A DNA stretch of 33,355 nt. Source: Staphylococcus arlettae (lineage in GTDB: Bacteria > Bacillota > Bacilli > Staphylococcales > Staphylococcaceae). Position 1 is the first letter of the stretch. The number at the start of each line of letters is the position of its first letter. The notes beneath the pieces were generated by a model, which saw only the letters and a program-made list of their open reading frames with translations, made no database searches and was not told the DNA's origin. The stretch lies in contig NZ_PPQB01000019.1 of NCBI RefSeq assembly GCF_002902345.1, positions 140,412 to 173,766 on the forward strand, in the 5' to 3' direction. A program made the translations under genes and the position numbers. This document shows, piece after piece, positions 25,517-33,355 of the stretch.

Positions 25517-26587
25517 TTAATCAACTTTACCGTGTTTGTAACTTTCATATACTTTTTCGTATTTAATGTGACCAATTCCACCTATAATATATTTACCCCA
25601 TTTAAATTGATTGATTAAATAGGCTAAACAAATAGATACTGTTACCGTAATAATAAAGGTGAAAACGATATTACGAATGGCACTATCTTCTCTTAATAAC
25701 CCTAATTGATTAACAAAGAAGTAATGTAGTAAGTAAATACAGAATGAATAATTACTTATAAAAATAATGAATTTTGGAACGTATTTAAAATACGCTGAGA
25801 ATAAAAAGAATAACAAAATAATCATCGTTACATAAATTGGGATATCAAAACGTTTTGACTCTACCCATGTGCTAACACCTGAGACATAATTGAAAATTAA
25901 AAATGCTGTACTTAGCAAAGTACCTAACAAAATGAGCCAAGTATATTTTTTAATATTAGCCATCAGTTTTTCATAATATATACCAGTATAAAAACCTAAA
26001 ATAAAGTAACTCAACCAACCTAAGAATAACATCCAACCTTCACGATCCCAGAACCAAGCTAATATTGGCGATTCTGGTTGTGGAATAAACTGTCTAATGC
26101 CCCAATAAACTGTAGCAAATAGTACTGAAAAAAGAACCATTAAGATAGGATTACGATTGACTAGATACTTTGAAAATAGAAAATGCAAAATATAGAATTG
26201 CAGAATGATAACAATGAAATAAGTAACTGCTGCTCCGTGAAACATTGTTGATTCTAGAAAACCTAAAAATTCAGTAAAAGTTTTTGGCTTAAAATAAAAA
26301 TAAGAGATTCCTATATTTATACAAACATAAGGAATGCCAAGAAATAATAACTTATCTTTGAAAAAGCCCTTTTTAATTGAAGTATGATAATTTTTTGCTA
26401 GTAAAAATTCAGAAATAAACACAAATAAGGGTGTGCTAAACATTAATAATAATTGTATGACTCGGATTAAGGTACCTTTTCCTATATTATCGCTTTGAAT
26501 AAACGTGGTTGTTATAGCATGTATTAAAACAATGCTCAAACAAGCTAGGGCACGCATCCAAAAAATAACCGAGGTATAAGTTTTCAT
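25517..26587 (-). CDS. Acyltransferase family 3 membrane protein, IcaC-like
   Basis: A 356-residue integral membrane protein with about ten helices of the acyltransferase-3 group. The N-terminal RALACLSIVLIHA provides the conserved Arg and His (RALA..IH). Further IcaC-like points are FSTPLFVFISEFLLAKNY, YFIVIILQFYILHF and GWLSYFILGFYTGIYYEKL. IcaC O-succinylates or helps export poly-N-acetylglucosamine in staphylococcal biofilm, but no icaADB genes lie here, so this is a stand-alone homologue modifying an unknown surface glycan. The start is uncertain: the ATG used is 13 nt after GAAAGG; a GTG at 26608 has no site. Confidence 0.85.
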   Translation of the reverse strand: MKTYTSVIFWMRALACLSIVLIHAITTTFIQSDNIGKGTLIRVIQLLLMFSTPLFVFISEFLLAKNYHTSIKKGFFKDKLLFLGIPYVCINIGISYFYFKPKTFTEFLGFLESTMFHGAAVTYFIVIILQFYILHFLFSKYLVNRNPILMVLFSVLFATVYWGIRQFIPQPESPILAWFWDREGWMLFLGWLSYFILGFYTGIYYEKLMANIKKYTWLILLGTLLSTAFLIFNYVSGVSTWVESKRFDIPIYVTMIILLFFLFSAYFKYVPKFIIFISNYSFCIYLLHYFFVNQLGLLREDSAIRNIVFTFIITVTVSICLAYLINQFKWGKYIIGGIGHIKYEKVYESYKHGKVD

Positions 26588-26824
26588 GTGAACAACAAAA
26601 CCTTTCACTTCGTATTTTATGTATTTTAAATTAATGACGTGATTTCAATTAATCGAATAAACAGCTTAACACATTAAATTTAATCACAATATAAATATAA
26701 TGTAAAAAATTATTAATTTTCGATTACGCTGAAGCAAATAGCATATTAATTTATCAAACAGAATAAACTTGCAACCCTCGATTGAATTAAATTGTAAGCT
26801 TAATATTAATTTTAAAATAAATTG

Positions 26825-26863
26825 TTGGAAGCGATTGCAATTCTACTCTTGAATCGCTAGAAT
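26825..26863 (+). promoter_or_regulatory. rocA promoter with cre site
   Basis: TTGCAA (26835), a 17-nt spacer and TAGAAT (26858-26863) form the promoter. TTGGAAGCGATTGCAA (26825-26840) fits the CcpA consensus WTGNAANCGNWWNCW completely and covers the -35, so glucose repression is expected. The rest of the 339-nt gap (26588-26824) is AT-rich with nothing clear. Confidence 0.85.
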
Positions 26864-26926
26864 ATAACTAATAAATGGATTTTTCCATTTTAGTTTTCTA
26901 TTTACAAACGATATGGAGGTAGAAAA

Positions 26927-28471
26927 ATGGTAGTTAATTATCACAATGAACCAGGTATTGATTTTACAAATCAACAAAATGTTGAGTCTTTCAAGGAAAC
27001 ATTAAAGAAAGTGAAAGGTGAATTAAACCAAAAAATTCCATTAGTAATTAATGGGGAAAAGATTTACACAGATGATACGTATCAATCAGTTAATCCAGCA
27101 AAAACAACTGAAATTATTGCAGAAGTGTCAAAAGCAACACAAAAAGAAGTAGATAAAGCTTTTGATACTGCAAATGAAGCGTATGAATCTTGGAGAAAAT
27201 GGTCTCACAGAGATCGTGCTGAGTTTTTACTACGTGTTTCTGCAATTATTCGTAGACGTAAAGAAGAAATTTCAGCAGTTATGGTTTATGAAGCTGGCAA
27301 ACCTTGGGACGAAGCAGTTGGTGATGCAGCAGAAGGTATCGACTTCATTGAATATTATGCAAGATCAATGATGGAACTCGCTGATGGTAAACCCGTATTA
27401 GATAGGGAAGGCGAGCACAATAAATATTTCTATAAACCAATTGGTACAGGTGTGACAATTCCACCATGGAACTTCCCGTTTGCTATAATGGCAGGTACGA
27501 CATTAGCACCAGTAGTTGCTGGTAACACTGTGTTACTTAAACCTGCTGAAGATACGCCATTAACAGCTTATAAATTAATTGAAATTTTAGAAGAAGCTGG
27601 TTTACCAAAAGGTGTAGTTAACTTTGTACCTGGTGATCCGAAAGAAATTGGTGATTACCTTGTAGATAGTAAACATACACACTTCGTGACGTTTACTGGT
27701 TCAAGAGCGACTGGTACTCGTATTTTTGAACGTGCTGCAAAAGTACAAGAAGGACAAAATTTCTTAAAACGCGTTATCGCTGAAATGGGCGGTAAAGATG
27801 CGATTATTGTAGATAATGAGATTGATACAGATTTAGCTGCCGAAGCAATTGTTTCTTCAGCTTTTGGCTTTTCAGGTCAAAAATGTTCTGCATGTTCAAG
27901 AGCTATAGTCCATAAGGATGTATATGATGAAGTGTTGGAAAAAGCAGTTAAACTCACTAAAGATTTAACTGTGGGTAATACAGAAAACAATACGTATATG
28001 GGTCCTGTAATTAACCAAAAACAATTTGATAAAATTAAAAACTATATAGAAATTGGAAGTAAAGAAGGCAATTTAGAACAAGGTGGCGGTACTGATGACA
28101 GTACAGGTTACTTTGTAGAACCAACAATTATCTCAGGACTAAAATCACAAGACCAAATAATGCAAGAAGAGATTTTTGGCCCAGTTGTTGGATTCGTTAA
28201 AGGTTCAAACTTCGATGAGCTATTAACAATTGCTAATGATACAGACTACGGTTTAACAGGTGCGGTTATTACAAATAATCGTGAAAATTGGCAAAAAGCA
28301 GTACGTGACTATGATGTAGGTAACTTATATCTAAATCGTGGTTGTACAGCTGCAGTAGTAGGATATCATCCATTTGGTGGATTTAAAATGTCTGGTACAG
28401 ATGCCAAAACTGGTAGTCCAGATTACATGTTAAATTTCTTAGAACAAAAAGTTGTTTCAGAAATGTTTTAA
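26927..28471 (+). CDS. rocA: 1-pyrroline-5-carboxylate (L-glutamate gamma-semialdehyde) dehydrogenase
   Basis: A 514-residue NAD-dependent aldehyde dehydrogenase that oxidises glutamate semialdehyde, from proline or arginine breakdown, to glutamate. Catalytic residues are in place: general base Glu286 (AEMGGKD) and nucleophile Cys320 ([11 protein letters not shown]). The cofactor region TFTGSRATG and the substrate motif PWNFPFA are present, and the length is that of bacterial RocA/PruA without a proline dehydrogenase domain. ATG follows GGAGG. It is a single gene under a cre-overlapped promoter and ends at a strong terminator. The gene lies near copA in S. aureus too, supporting the identification. 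Confidence 0.97.
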   Translation: MVVNYHNEPGIDFTNQQNVESFKETLKKVKGELNQKIPLVINGEKIYTDDTYQSVNPAKTTEIIAEVSKATQKEVDKAFDTANEAYESWRKWSHRDRAEFLLRVSAIIRRRKEEISAVMVYEAGKPWDEAVGDAAEGIDFIEYYARSMMELADGKPVLDREGEHNKYFYKPIGTGVTIPPWNFPFAIMAGTTLAPVVAGNTVLLKPAEDTPLTAYKLIEILEEAGLPKGVVNFVPGDPKEIGDYLVDSKHTHFVTFTGSRATGTRIFERAAKVQEGQNFLKRVIAEMGGKDAIIVDNEIDTDLAAEAIVSSAFGFSGQKCSACSRAIVHKDVYDEVLEKAVKLTKDLTVGNTENNTYMGPVINQKQFDKIKNYIEIGSKEGNLEQGGGTDDSTGYFVEPTIISGLKSQDQIMQEEIFGPVVGFVKGSNFDELLTIANDTDYGLTGAVITNNRENWQKAVRDYDVGNLYLNRGCTAAVVGYHPFGGFKMSGTDAKTGSPDYMLNFLEQKVVSEMF

Positions 28472-28489
28472 TTTAATGTTTTAATTTAA

Positions 28490-28526
28490 AAAAGTCCCGT
28501 TGCACTTTGCATGTAACGGGGCTTTT
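28490..28526. terminator. Bidirectional terminator between rocA and farR-like gene
   Basis: 12-bp stem with one G-U pair (28490-28501 with 28515-28526) flanked by A-rich and T-rich tracts, so it can serve both convergent genes. Confidence 0.92.
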
Positions 28527-28544
28527 TATGTTAGAAATGCCAAC

Positions 28545-29099
28545 TTAATCATCCTGAACTTTGATATTAATAAGTGTATGATAAATTTTGTCTAATTCAT
28601 GTGGTGACAAATCCATATTGTAATCATTTTTCCAAGACATAATACCATGCAATGTAGAACCGTAAATGTAAAAAATGAGTTCGCTCGGTATTTTATCATC
28701 AACAGTTATACGGTGTTCATTTTTTTTAATATCATTCTGCAAAACCGTAATGAAATGATTTACTAAAGTTTCTTCAAGCTCTCGATCATTTTCTTGTTTA
28801 CGTGAAATGCGCTCTAAAAATTTTACGTTGGTGAATGATTCAAACATAGTCGAAAAAGGTTTATTAATACGATCGCTAATGTCAGCTGAGAAAAAGCCAT
28901 TCGTTAAGTCAGTGACTAAATAAATTAATAAATCGTATTTATCATAGAAGTGTTTATAAAATGTGGTACGATGGACTAACGCGTCTTCGCATATTTGATT
29001 AACAGTAATTCCAGAAAATTCCTTTTTATCTAAAAGTGTAAAAAGGCTTTGTGATAATGCGCGTTTCGTTTTTATAACACGTAAATCAGAATGATTCAT
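28545..29099 (-). CDS. farR: TetR family regulator, FarR-like
   Basis: A 184-residue TetR repressor. The helix-turn-helix lies at about 10-58 (ITVNQICEDA, HRTTFYKHFYDKYDLL). The C-terminal ligand domain (60-184) is of normal size. It is transcribed away from an MMPL exporter with a 149-nt shared intergenic region, the arrangement of S. aureus farR and farE, which also lie next to rocA. There FarR responds to unsaturated fatty acids and controls the FarE pump. Start ATG has AGGAGG upstream. Orthology rests on position and family, since I could not align it. Confidence 0.82.
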   Translation of the reverse strand: MNHSDLRVIKTKRALSQSLFTLLDKKEFSGITVNQICEDALVHRTTFYKHFYDKYDLLIYLVTDLTNGFFSADISDRINKPFSTMFESFTNVKFLERISRKQENDRELEETLVNHFITVLQNDIKKNEHRITVDDKIPSELIFYIYGSTLHGIMSWKNDYNMDLSPHELDKIYHTLINIKVQDD

Positions 29100-29136
29100 T
29101 CTACAATCCTCCTGTTTTTGTAGTTTAAATATACAT

Positions 29137-29150
29137 ATAATAATTATTAT
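29137..29150. promoter_or_regulatory. Perfect palindrome between farR- and farE-like genes
   Basis: ATAATAATTATTAT is a perfect 14-bp palindrome 38 nt upstream of the regulator's start codon and about 100 nt before the exporter start. It is a candidate operator, but in AT-rich DNA such palindromes also arise by chance. Confidence 0.35.
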
Positions 29151-29248
29151 TTCTTTAAAATTGGGGGGGATTACTAGTAGTATAGTACTGTAAATAATCT
29201 ACACTATATATTTAGACTATAACGTTGATTAAATAAGGAGGCAATAGC

Positions 29249-31744
29249 TTGGCAAAATTTTTATATAAAATAGGTTCATTTATGGCCAAAAATAAATGGT
29301 GGGCGCTTATAGGATGGTTGGTTGTGTTAGTAGCAATTATCATACCTTTAACATTTAATGCACCTAAATTTGATAATGATATTACAATGAATGGACTTCA
29401 ATCATTAGATACTAACGATAAGATTGAAGAAGAATTCGATCAAGATAGTGAAAAAGCACAAATTCGTGCGGTCATTAAATCAGATACAGATGATGGTATT
29501 GTTAAACAAGATGTCATGAAAGATGTCCAAAGTACGTTAGATGATATTAAAGACGGTGACAAGGACATTAAAAATGTAGCTGATCCATATGAAAGTAAAC
29601 AAATAAGTAAAGATAAAACGACATTATTTGCTGATATCAATTATGATATTAGTGCGACTTCTATTACAGATGACAATAAAGATAACGTACAAGATAAAGT
29701 AAACGACTTAGAAGATAAACATAATGTTCAAGTAGAATTAATGGGTTCAGGTATGGAATCTACTGAAATAGGTGGTAGTTCCGAACTTATAGGTATTATT
29801 GTGGCATTTGTAGTATTACTTATTACATTTGGTTCATTTATAGCTGCTGGTATGCCTATTATTAGTGCACTTATCGGTTTAGGTTCTGGCGTTGGTATTA
29901 TCTCGTTATTAACTTATGCCTTTGACATACCTAACGTGACTTTAACTTTAGCAGTTATGATAGGTTTAGCAGTTGGTATAGATTATGCGTTATTTATACT
30001 CTTTAGATACCGACAAATTATGAAAACAGAAACCGATCATATTAAAGCTATAGGTTTAGCTGTAGGTACAGCAGGAAGTGCAGTTGTCTTTGCCGGTATT
30101 ACAGTAATTATTGCTGTGTGTGGTTTAGCACTTGTAGGCATCGATTTCTTAGCAGTTATGGGTTATGCTTCAGCAATTAGTGTATTGGTAGCTGTTATCA
30201 GTGCATTAACATTATTACCAGCTATAATTAGTATTTTCCATAAACAAATTCAGCCTAAACAAGCTAAATCTGAATTTGCCAACGATGTTGAGACACCATG
30301 GTCAAAATTTGTTGTTGGTAAGCCGTTAGCAGCAGTTTTAATAGGTCTTATTATTTTAGTATTAGCATCAGTACCAGTTAAAGATATGCGTCTAGGTATA
30401 CCTGATGATGGTATGAAACCAGCAGATACTACGCAGAAAAAAGCCTATGATATTATTTCAGATAAATTTGGCGAAGGATTTAATGGTCAAATTGCAATGC
30501 TCGTCAATGTCAAAGATAAAAAAGATAATCCACAAGAATTACAAAAAGATTTACAAGACATGTCCAAAGATATTAATGATATGGATAATGTTGATATGAC
30601 AACACCACCACAACTAAGTGATAGTAAAGATTATGCACTAGTTGCAGTAATTCCAGAAAAAGGGCCAAATGCTCAATCTACAAATGATTTAGTACATGAT
30701 TTAAGAGATTATAAAGATGATGCACAAGATAAATATGACTTTAAAACTGAAGTATCAGGTCAAAGTGTAATCAATATTGACATGTCTCAAAAACTAAATG
30801 AAGCTATTCCATTATTTGCTGGAGTAATTGTAGCACTTGCCTTCATTCTATTAATGGTTGTGTTCCGTTCGATTATTATTCCATTAAAAGCAGTATTAGG
30901 ATTTGTGTTATCCTTAACAGCAACACTTGGTTTTACGACATTAATTATGCAAGAAGGCTTCTTGTCTAATATATTTGGTATAGATACTACAGGACCATTA
31001 CTAGCATTCTTACCAGTTATAGCGATAGGATTACTATTTGGACTTGCAATGGACTATGAAGTATTCTTAATGTCTCGTATTCATGAAGAATATAGTAAAA
31101 CACGCAATAATGAACATTCTATTAAGGTCGGTATTAAAGAAAGTGGACCTGTTGTAGTAGCCGCTGCGCTAATCATGTTCAGTGTATTCATTGCTTTCGT
31201 TTTCCAAGATGATGTCATGATTAAATCTATGGGAATTGCACTAGGATTTGGTGTATTATTTGATGCATTTGTTGTCCGTTTATTATTGGTTCCAGCATTG
31301 ACGCAATTATTTGGTAAAGCTTCTTGGTATATGCCAAGTTGGTTGAACCGTATATTACCTAATGTTGATATTGAAGGACATGCATTACAAGAGCATAAAC
31401 AATCAGCATCAAAGTCAAATAGTACTGAAACTTATAATAGAAGTTTCCATATAGCTGGACATCAACAATCCGTTTCGGCTAATGCTAACAATACACTGCA
31501 CGTTGATAATGCAACAAAAGAAATTTATAATAATATAGCTCAACAAACACAGAACTCACATTTCTTATATGAAGCGCTAAAACAATATCAATCACAACAA
31601 ACAACTACTGCAAATGTTAAGCAACCAGATCCAAACAACACTTCTGATGAAGCGTTGTTGCAATTATTACAACAACAAAGTGATAATATTAAACAACTTA
31701 ATGAAATCATCGAGCAAGTGATTGAACAACAAAATAGAAAATAA
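29249..31744 (+). CDS. farE: MMPL/RND family exporter, FarE-like
   Basis: An 831-residue proton-driven exporter with two MMPL halves, each a first helix, an extracellular domain (about 38-175 and 385-510) and a five-helix bundle. The paired proton-relay Asp-Tyr motifs are seen in GIDYALF (Asp245) and AMDYEVF (Asp602). Residues about 712-831 form a hydrophilic Gln/Asn-rich cytoplasmic tail with a predicted coiled coil near 795-831. Translation starts at TTG seven nt behind AAGGAGG. By position beside rocA and a divergent TetR gene it corresponds to S. aureus farE, an exporter giving resistance to antimicrobial fatty acids; the lipid substrate is inferred. Confidence 0.87.
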   Translation: MAKFLYKIGSFMAKNKWWALIGWLVVLVAIIIPLTFNAPKFDNDITMNGLQSLDTNDKIEEEFDQDSEKAQIRAVIKSDTDDGIVKQDVMKDVQSTLDDIKDGDKDIKNVADPYESKQISKDKTTLFADINYDISATSITDDNKDNVQDKVNDLEDKHNVQVELMGSGMESTEIGGSSELIGIIVAFVVLLITFGSFIAAGMPIISALIGLGSGVGIISLLTYAFDIPNVTLTLAVMIGLAVGIDYALFILFRYRQIMKTETDHIKAIGLAVGTAGSAVVFAGITVIIAVCGLALVGIDFLAVMGYASAISVLVAVISALTLLPAIISIFHKQIQPKQAKSEFANDVETPWSKFVVGKPLAAVLIGLIILVLASVPVKDMRLGIPDDGMKPADTTQKKAYDIISDKFGEGFNGQIAMLVNVKDKKDNPQELQKDLQDMSKDINDMDNVDMTTPPQLSDSKDYALVAVIPEKGPNAQSTNDLVHDLRDYKDDAQDKYDFKTEVSGQSVINIDMSQKLNEAIPLFAGVIVALAFILLMVVFRSIIIPLKAVLGFVLSLTATLGFTTLIMQEGFLSNIFGIDTTGPLLAFLPVIAIGLLFGLAMDYEVFLMSRIHEEYSKTRNNEHSIKVGIKESGPVVVAAALIMFSVFIAFVFQDDVMIKSMGIALGFGVLFDAFVVRLLLVPALTQLFGKASWYMPSWLNRILPNVDIEGHALQEHKQSASKSNSTETYNRSFHIAGHQQSVSANANNTLHVDNATKEIYNNIAQQTQNSHFLYEALKQYQSQQTTTANVKQPDPNNTSDEALLQLLQQQSDNIKQLNEIIEQVIEQQNRK

Positions 31745-31750
31745 TAAAAT

Positions 31751-31811
31751 AGCAGCAATTGTGGTTACTTTCTTTCAGTTACGTCACGGTTAATTGTAAT
31801 CACATACTGCT
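31751..31811. other. Potential RNA hairpin downstream of the exporter
   Basis: AGCAG and TGTGGTTAC (31751-31768) pair with GTAATCACA and CTGCT (31796-31811), with a small internal loop and one G-U pair, around a 27-nt loop. There is no T-run. It begins seven nt after the exporter stop; role unknown. Confidence 0.4.
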
Positions 31812-31831
31812 TTAATGAAATAAGGCGTGAA

Positions 31832-31865
31832 TTTAAGGCTGGAACAATTATGTTCCAGCCTTAAA
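31832..31865. terminator. Terminator-like hairpin after the exporter gene
   Basis: Perfect 15-bp stem (31832-31846 with 31851-31865) with an ATTA loop. The following T-tract is weak, so it may act by stem strength or as a 3-prime end protector. Confidence 0.65.
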
Positions 31866-31965
31866 TCGTTTATTAAAGACTAATAGTTAAAGGTCAGCGT
31901 GTGAGCTAATCGTTATTAGGAAATATAATACTAGAGGATATAAAGTAAATCTCTGCAATCTATCA

Positions 31966-31974
31966 TGCTATAAT
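31966..31974 (+). promoter_or_regulatory. Extended -10 promoter of the amidohydrolase gene
   Basis: TGC-TATAAT is a perfect extended -10, about 54 nt upstream of the start codon. No clear -35 is seen at 17 nt. Confidence 0.6.
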
Positions 31975-32027
31975 TTATAGTTAATAGTGTATAAAGTAAT
32001 TAAATTCATTGAGAGGGGTAACATAAT

Positions 32028-33203
32028 ATGGTAAATCAATTAGTACAAAAATTGAGAGAAAAAGAAGACAAGATGATTGAAATTCGTCGATATTTACACC
32101 AACATCCAGAATTATCTTTTAAAGAAGAAGCTACACCAAAGTATATTGAAGAATTTTATGAAGGTAAAGATTGTACGGTAGAAACCAATGTAGGACCCAA
32201 AGGCTTAAAAGTGACAATTGATAGTGGTAAGCCAGGTAAAACATTAGCTATAAGAGCTGATTTTGATGCTTTGCCAATTCAAGAGGACACAGGGCTATCA
32301 TTTAGTTCGAAAAATGAAGGCGTTATGCATGCTTGTGGTCATGATGCACATACTGCATACATGCTTATTTTAGCTGATACGTTAATTGAATTAAAAGATC
32401 AATTTACAGGTAAAGTAATTGACATTCATCAACCTGCTGAAGAAGTACCTCCAGGTGGAGCGCAAGCGATGATTAAAGATGGTGTATTAGATGGCGTTGA
32501 TCATGTACTCGGAGTTCATGTGATGAGCCATATGCCAGCTGGAAAAGTACTATATGGTAGTGGCAATGTACAAACAGGGAGAGATATCTTCAAATTAAAA
32601 ATTACGGGTAGCGGTGGCCATGGATCGTCACCTCATACAGCAAATGATAGTATCGTGGCAGGGGCATATTTTGTCAATTCGGTACAAACTGTTGTTTCAC
32701 GTAGATTAAATCCTTTTGAAACAGGCGTTGTTACGATTGGTTCCTTTGACGGTAAAGGTCAATTTAATGTCATTAAAGAAAGTGTAGAATTAGAAGGTGA
32801 TGTGCGTGCGTTAACAGATGATACGAAACATACGATTCAAAAAGAAGTTAAGCGTTTAGTTCATGGTCTTGAAGAAACATTTGGTGTAACTTGTGAACTA
32901 GAATATACAGACGATTATCCAGCACTATATAATGATCCAGATTTTACAGACTATGTAGTGACAACGTTACAAAACGCGGAATTACCCGATATAGAAGCCG
33001 TTGAAGCATGCGAACCACAACCGCCTTCTGAAGATTTTGCATATTATGCTAAAGAGCTTCCTAGTACGTTTATTTATGCAGGTGCGGCACCAGATGATGG
33101 TAAAATTTATCCGCATCATCATCCGAAATTTAACATTAATGAAAAGTCATTATTAGTTGCAGCTGAAGCAGTGGGCACAGTAGTATTAGATTATTTAAAA
33201 TAA
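32028..33203 (+). CDS. M20 family metallo-amidohydrolase (M20D)
   Basis: A 391-residue cytoplasmic di-metal hydrolase of the group containing hippurate hydrolase, N-acetyl-L-aminoacid deacylases and IAA-amino-acid hydrolases. Features in order: RRYLHQHPELSFKE, IRADFDALPIQE, HACGHDAHT with ligands His101, Cys103 and His105, HQPAEEVPPGGA with Glu138-Glu139, and His164 (GVHV). A lid/dimerisation domain spans about 185-295. The late metal-binding histidine is in YPHHHPKFNI. All ligands are intact. ATG follows GAGAGGGG. The substrate (an N-acyl amino acid or peptide) cannot be chosen. It is a single gene ending in a strong terminator. Confidence 0.93.
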   Translation: MVNQLVQKLREKEDKMIEIRRYLHQHPELSFKEEATPKYIEEFYEGKDCTVETNVGPKGLKVTIDSGKPGKTLAIRADFDALPIQEDTGLSFSSKNEGVMHACGHDAHTAYMLILADTLIELKDQFTGKVIDIHQPAEEVPPGGAQAMIKDGVLDGVDHVLGVHVMSHMPAGKVLYGSGNVQTGRDIFKLKITGSGGHGSSPHTANDSIVAGAYFVNSVQTVVSRRLNPFETGVVTIGSFDGKGQFNVIKESVELEGDVRALTDDTKHTIQKEVKRLVHGLEETFGVTCELEYTDDYPALYNDPDFTDYVVTTLQNAELPDIEAVEACEPQPPSEDFAYYAKELPSTFIYAGAAPDDGKIYPHHHPKFNINEKSLLVAAEAVGTVVLDYLK

Positions 33204-33211
33204 ATATAACT

Positions 33212-33254
33212 AAAAGAGACTAGGACGAATATTGATTCGTCCTAGTCTCTTTTT
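33212..33254. terminator. Bidirectional terminator joined to repeat copy 4
   Basis: Perfect 19-bp stem (33212-33230 with 33235-33253) with an ATTG loop, flanked by A and T runs, 8 nt after the amidohydrolase stop. Several base pairs differ from the equivalent hairpin at 11152-11194 with pairing preserved. Confidence 0.95.
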
Positions 33255-33259
33255 ACATT

Positions 33260-33355
33260 GGCAGTAGCTGACTGCATTGAAAATGCGCTTCAAATCAAGC
33301 TTTTTTTCAACGCTAGTCATCCTTGCCGGGGTGGGACGACGAAATCATTTTTCAA
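33260..33355 (+). repeat. Intergenic repeat family A, copy 4 (cut by window end)
   Basis: Begins with ggcagtagctgactgc five nt after the terminator T-run, exactly as in copy 3, and continues through ctagtcatccttgccgggg and gtgggacgacgaaatc to the end of the window. Confidence 0.92.

Noticed and set aside
1..33355. CRISPR arrays, tRNA or rRNA genes, riboswitches, T-boxes, prophage or SCC attachment sites
   Set aside because: No regularly spaced short repeats, cloverleaf or rRNA sequence, conserved leader motifs, integrases or recombinases were seen on either strand.

Overview
The window is low-GC Firmicute chromosomal DNA that looks like Staphylococcus. Supporting signs are the copA-copZ pair beside a SA2347-type aminotransferase, an IsaA/SceD-type exoprotein, a rocA / farR / farE-like cluster, a VraDE-type ABC transporter, strong purine-rich ribosome binding sites with several TTG starts, and staphylococcal intergenic repeats. 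Gene order resembles the S. aureus rocA-copA-isaA neighbourhood with many extra transporters inserted, which would suit a species of the saprophyticus/xylosus/cohnii group; the species assignment is only a guess. I see no rRNA, tRNA, CRISPR array, insertion sequence or phage gene.

Layout. 1-430: two tandem copies of an intergenic repeat and a terminator. 430-2050 (minus): TetR regulator and EmrE-type drug/metabolite exporter. 2326-4665 (plus): amino acid permease and nucleoside hydrolase. 4824-8542: membrane-anchored M23 peptidase, a DUF488/AlkA-type glycosylase operon, a degenerate 6-pyruvoyl-tetrahydropterin-synthase-like protein, an orphan PTS_EIIC_2-type membrane protein behind a CodY-like palindrome, and a small conserved protein. 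8543-11153: cell-wall exoprotein behind three WalR half-sites, then a PLP aminotransferase. 11318-13938 (minus): copper export (copA, copZ) behind a CsoR-type operator. 14137-18411: SulP transporter divergent from a BceAB/VraDE-type ABC transporter. 18412-18907: two copies of a second repeat family. 18908-24816: small exported protein, SLC13 carboxylate/sulfate transporter, DUF819 permease with an O-acetyltransferase, a second PTS_EIIC_2-type protein, and a DUF1445 protein. 25000-29099: DUF4064 protein, IcaC-like acyltransferase, rocA (cre-controlled) and farR-like regulator. 29249-33203: farE-like MMPL exporter and an M20 amidohydrolase. 33212-33355: terminator joined to another repeat copy.

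Themes. The window is mostly accessory metabolism, membrane transport and envelope defence: copper, fatty acids and peptide antibiotics are handled by copA/copZ, farE and the VraDE-like pair; nutrients by the APC, SulP, SLC13, DUF819 and EIIC-type proteins; wall remodelling by the M23 and SceD-type enzymes. Several regulators with genes outside the window are implied by binding sites: CcpA (rocA), CsoR (copA), WalR (exoprotein), CodY (EIIC-type gene) and a BceR/GraR-type response regulator (VraDE-like operon). The most distinctive structural signal is the repeat family, whose two best copies carry a long terminator hairpin with compensatory base-pair changes, so it appears to act as a mobile or spreading terminator module. 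All assignments come from reading the sequence and from memory of families; no database search was run.
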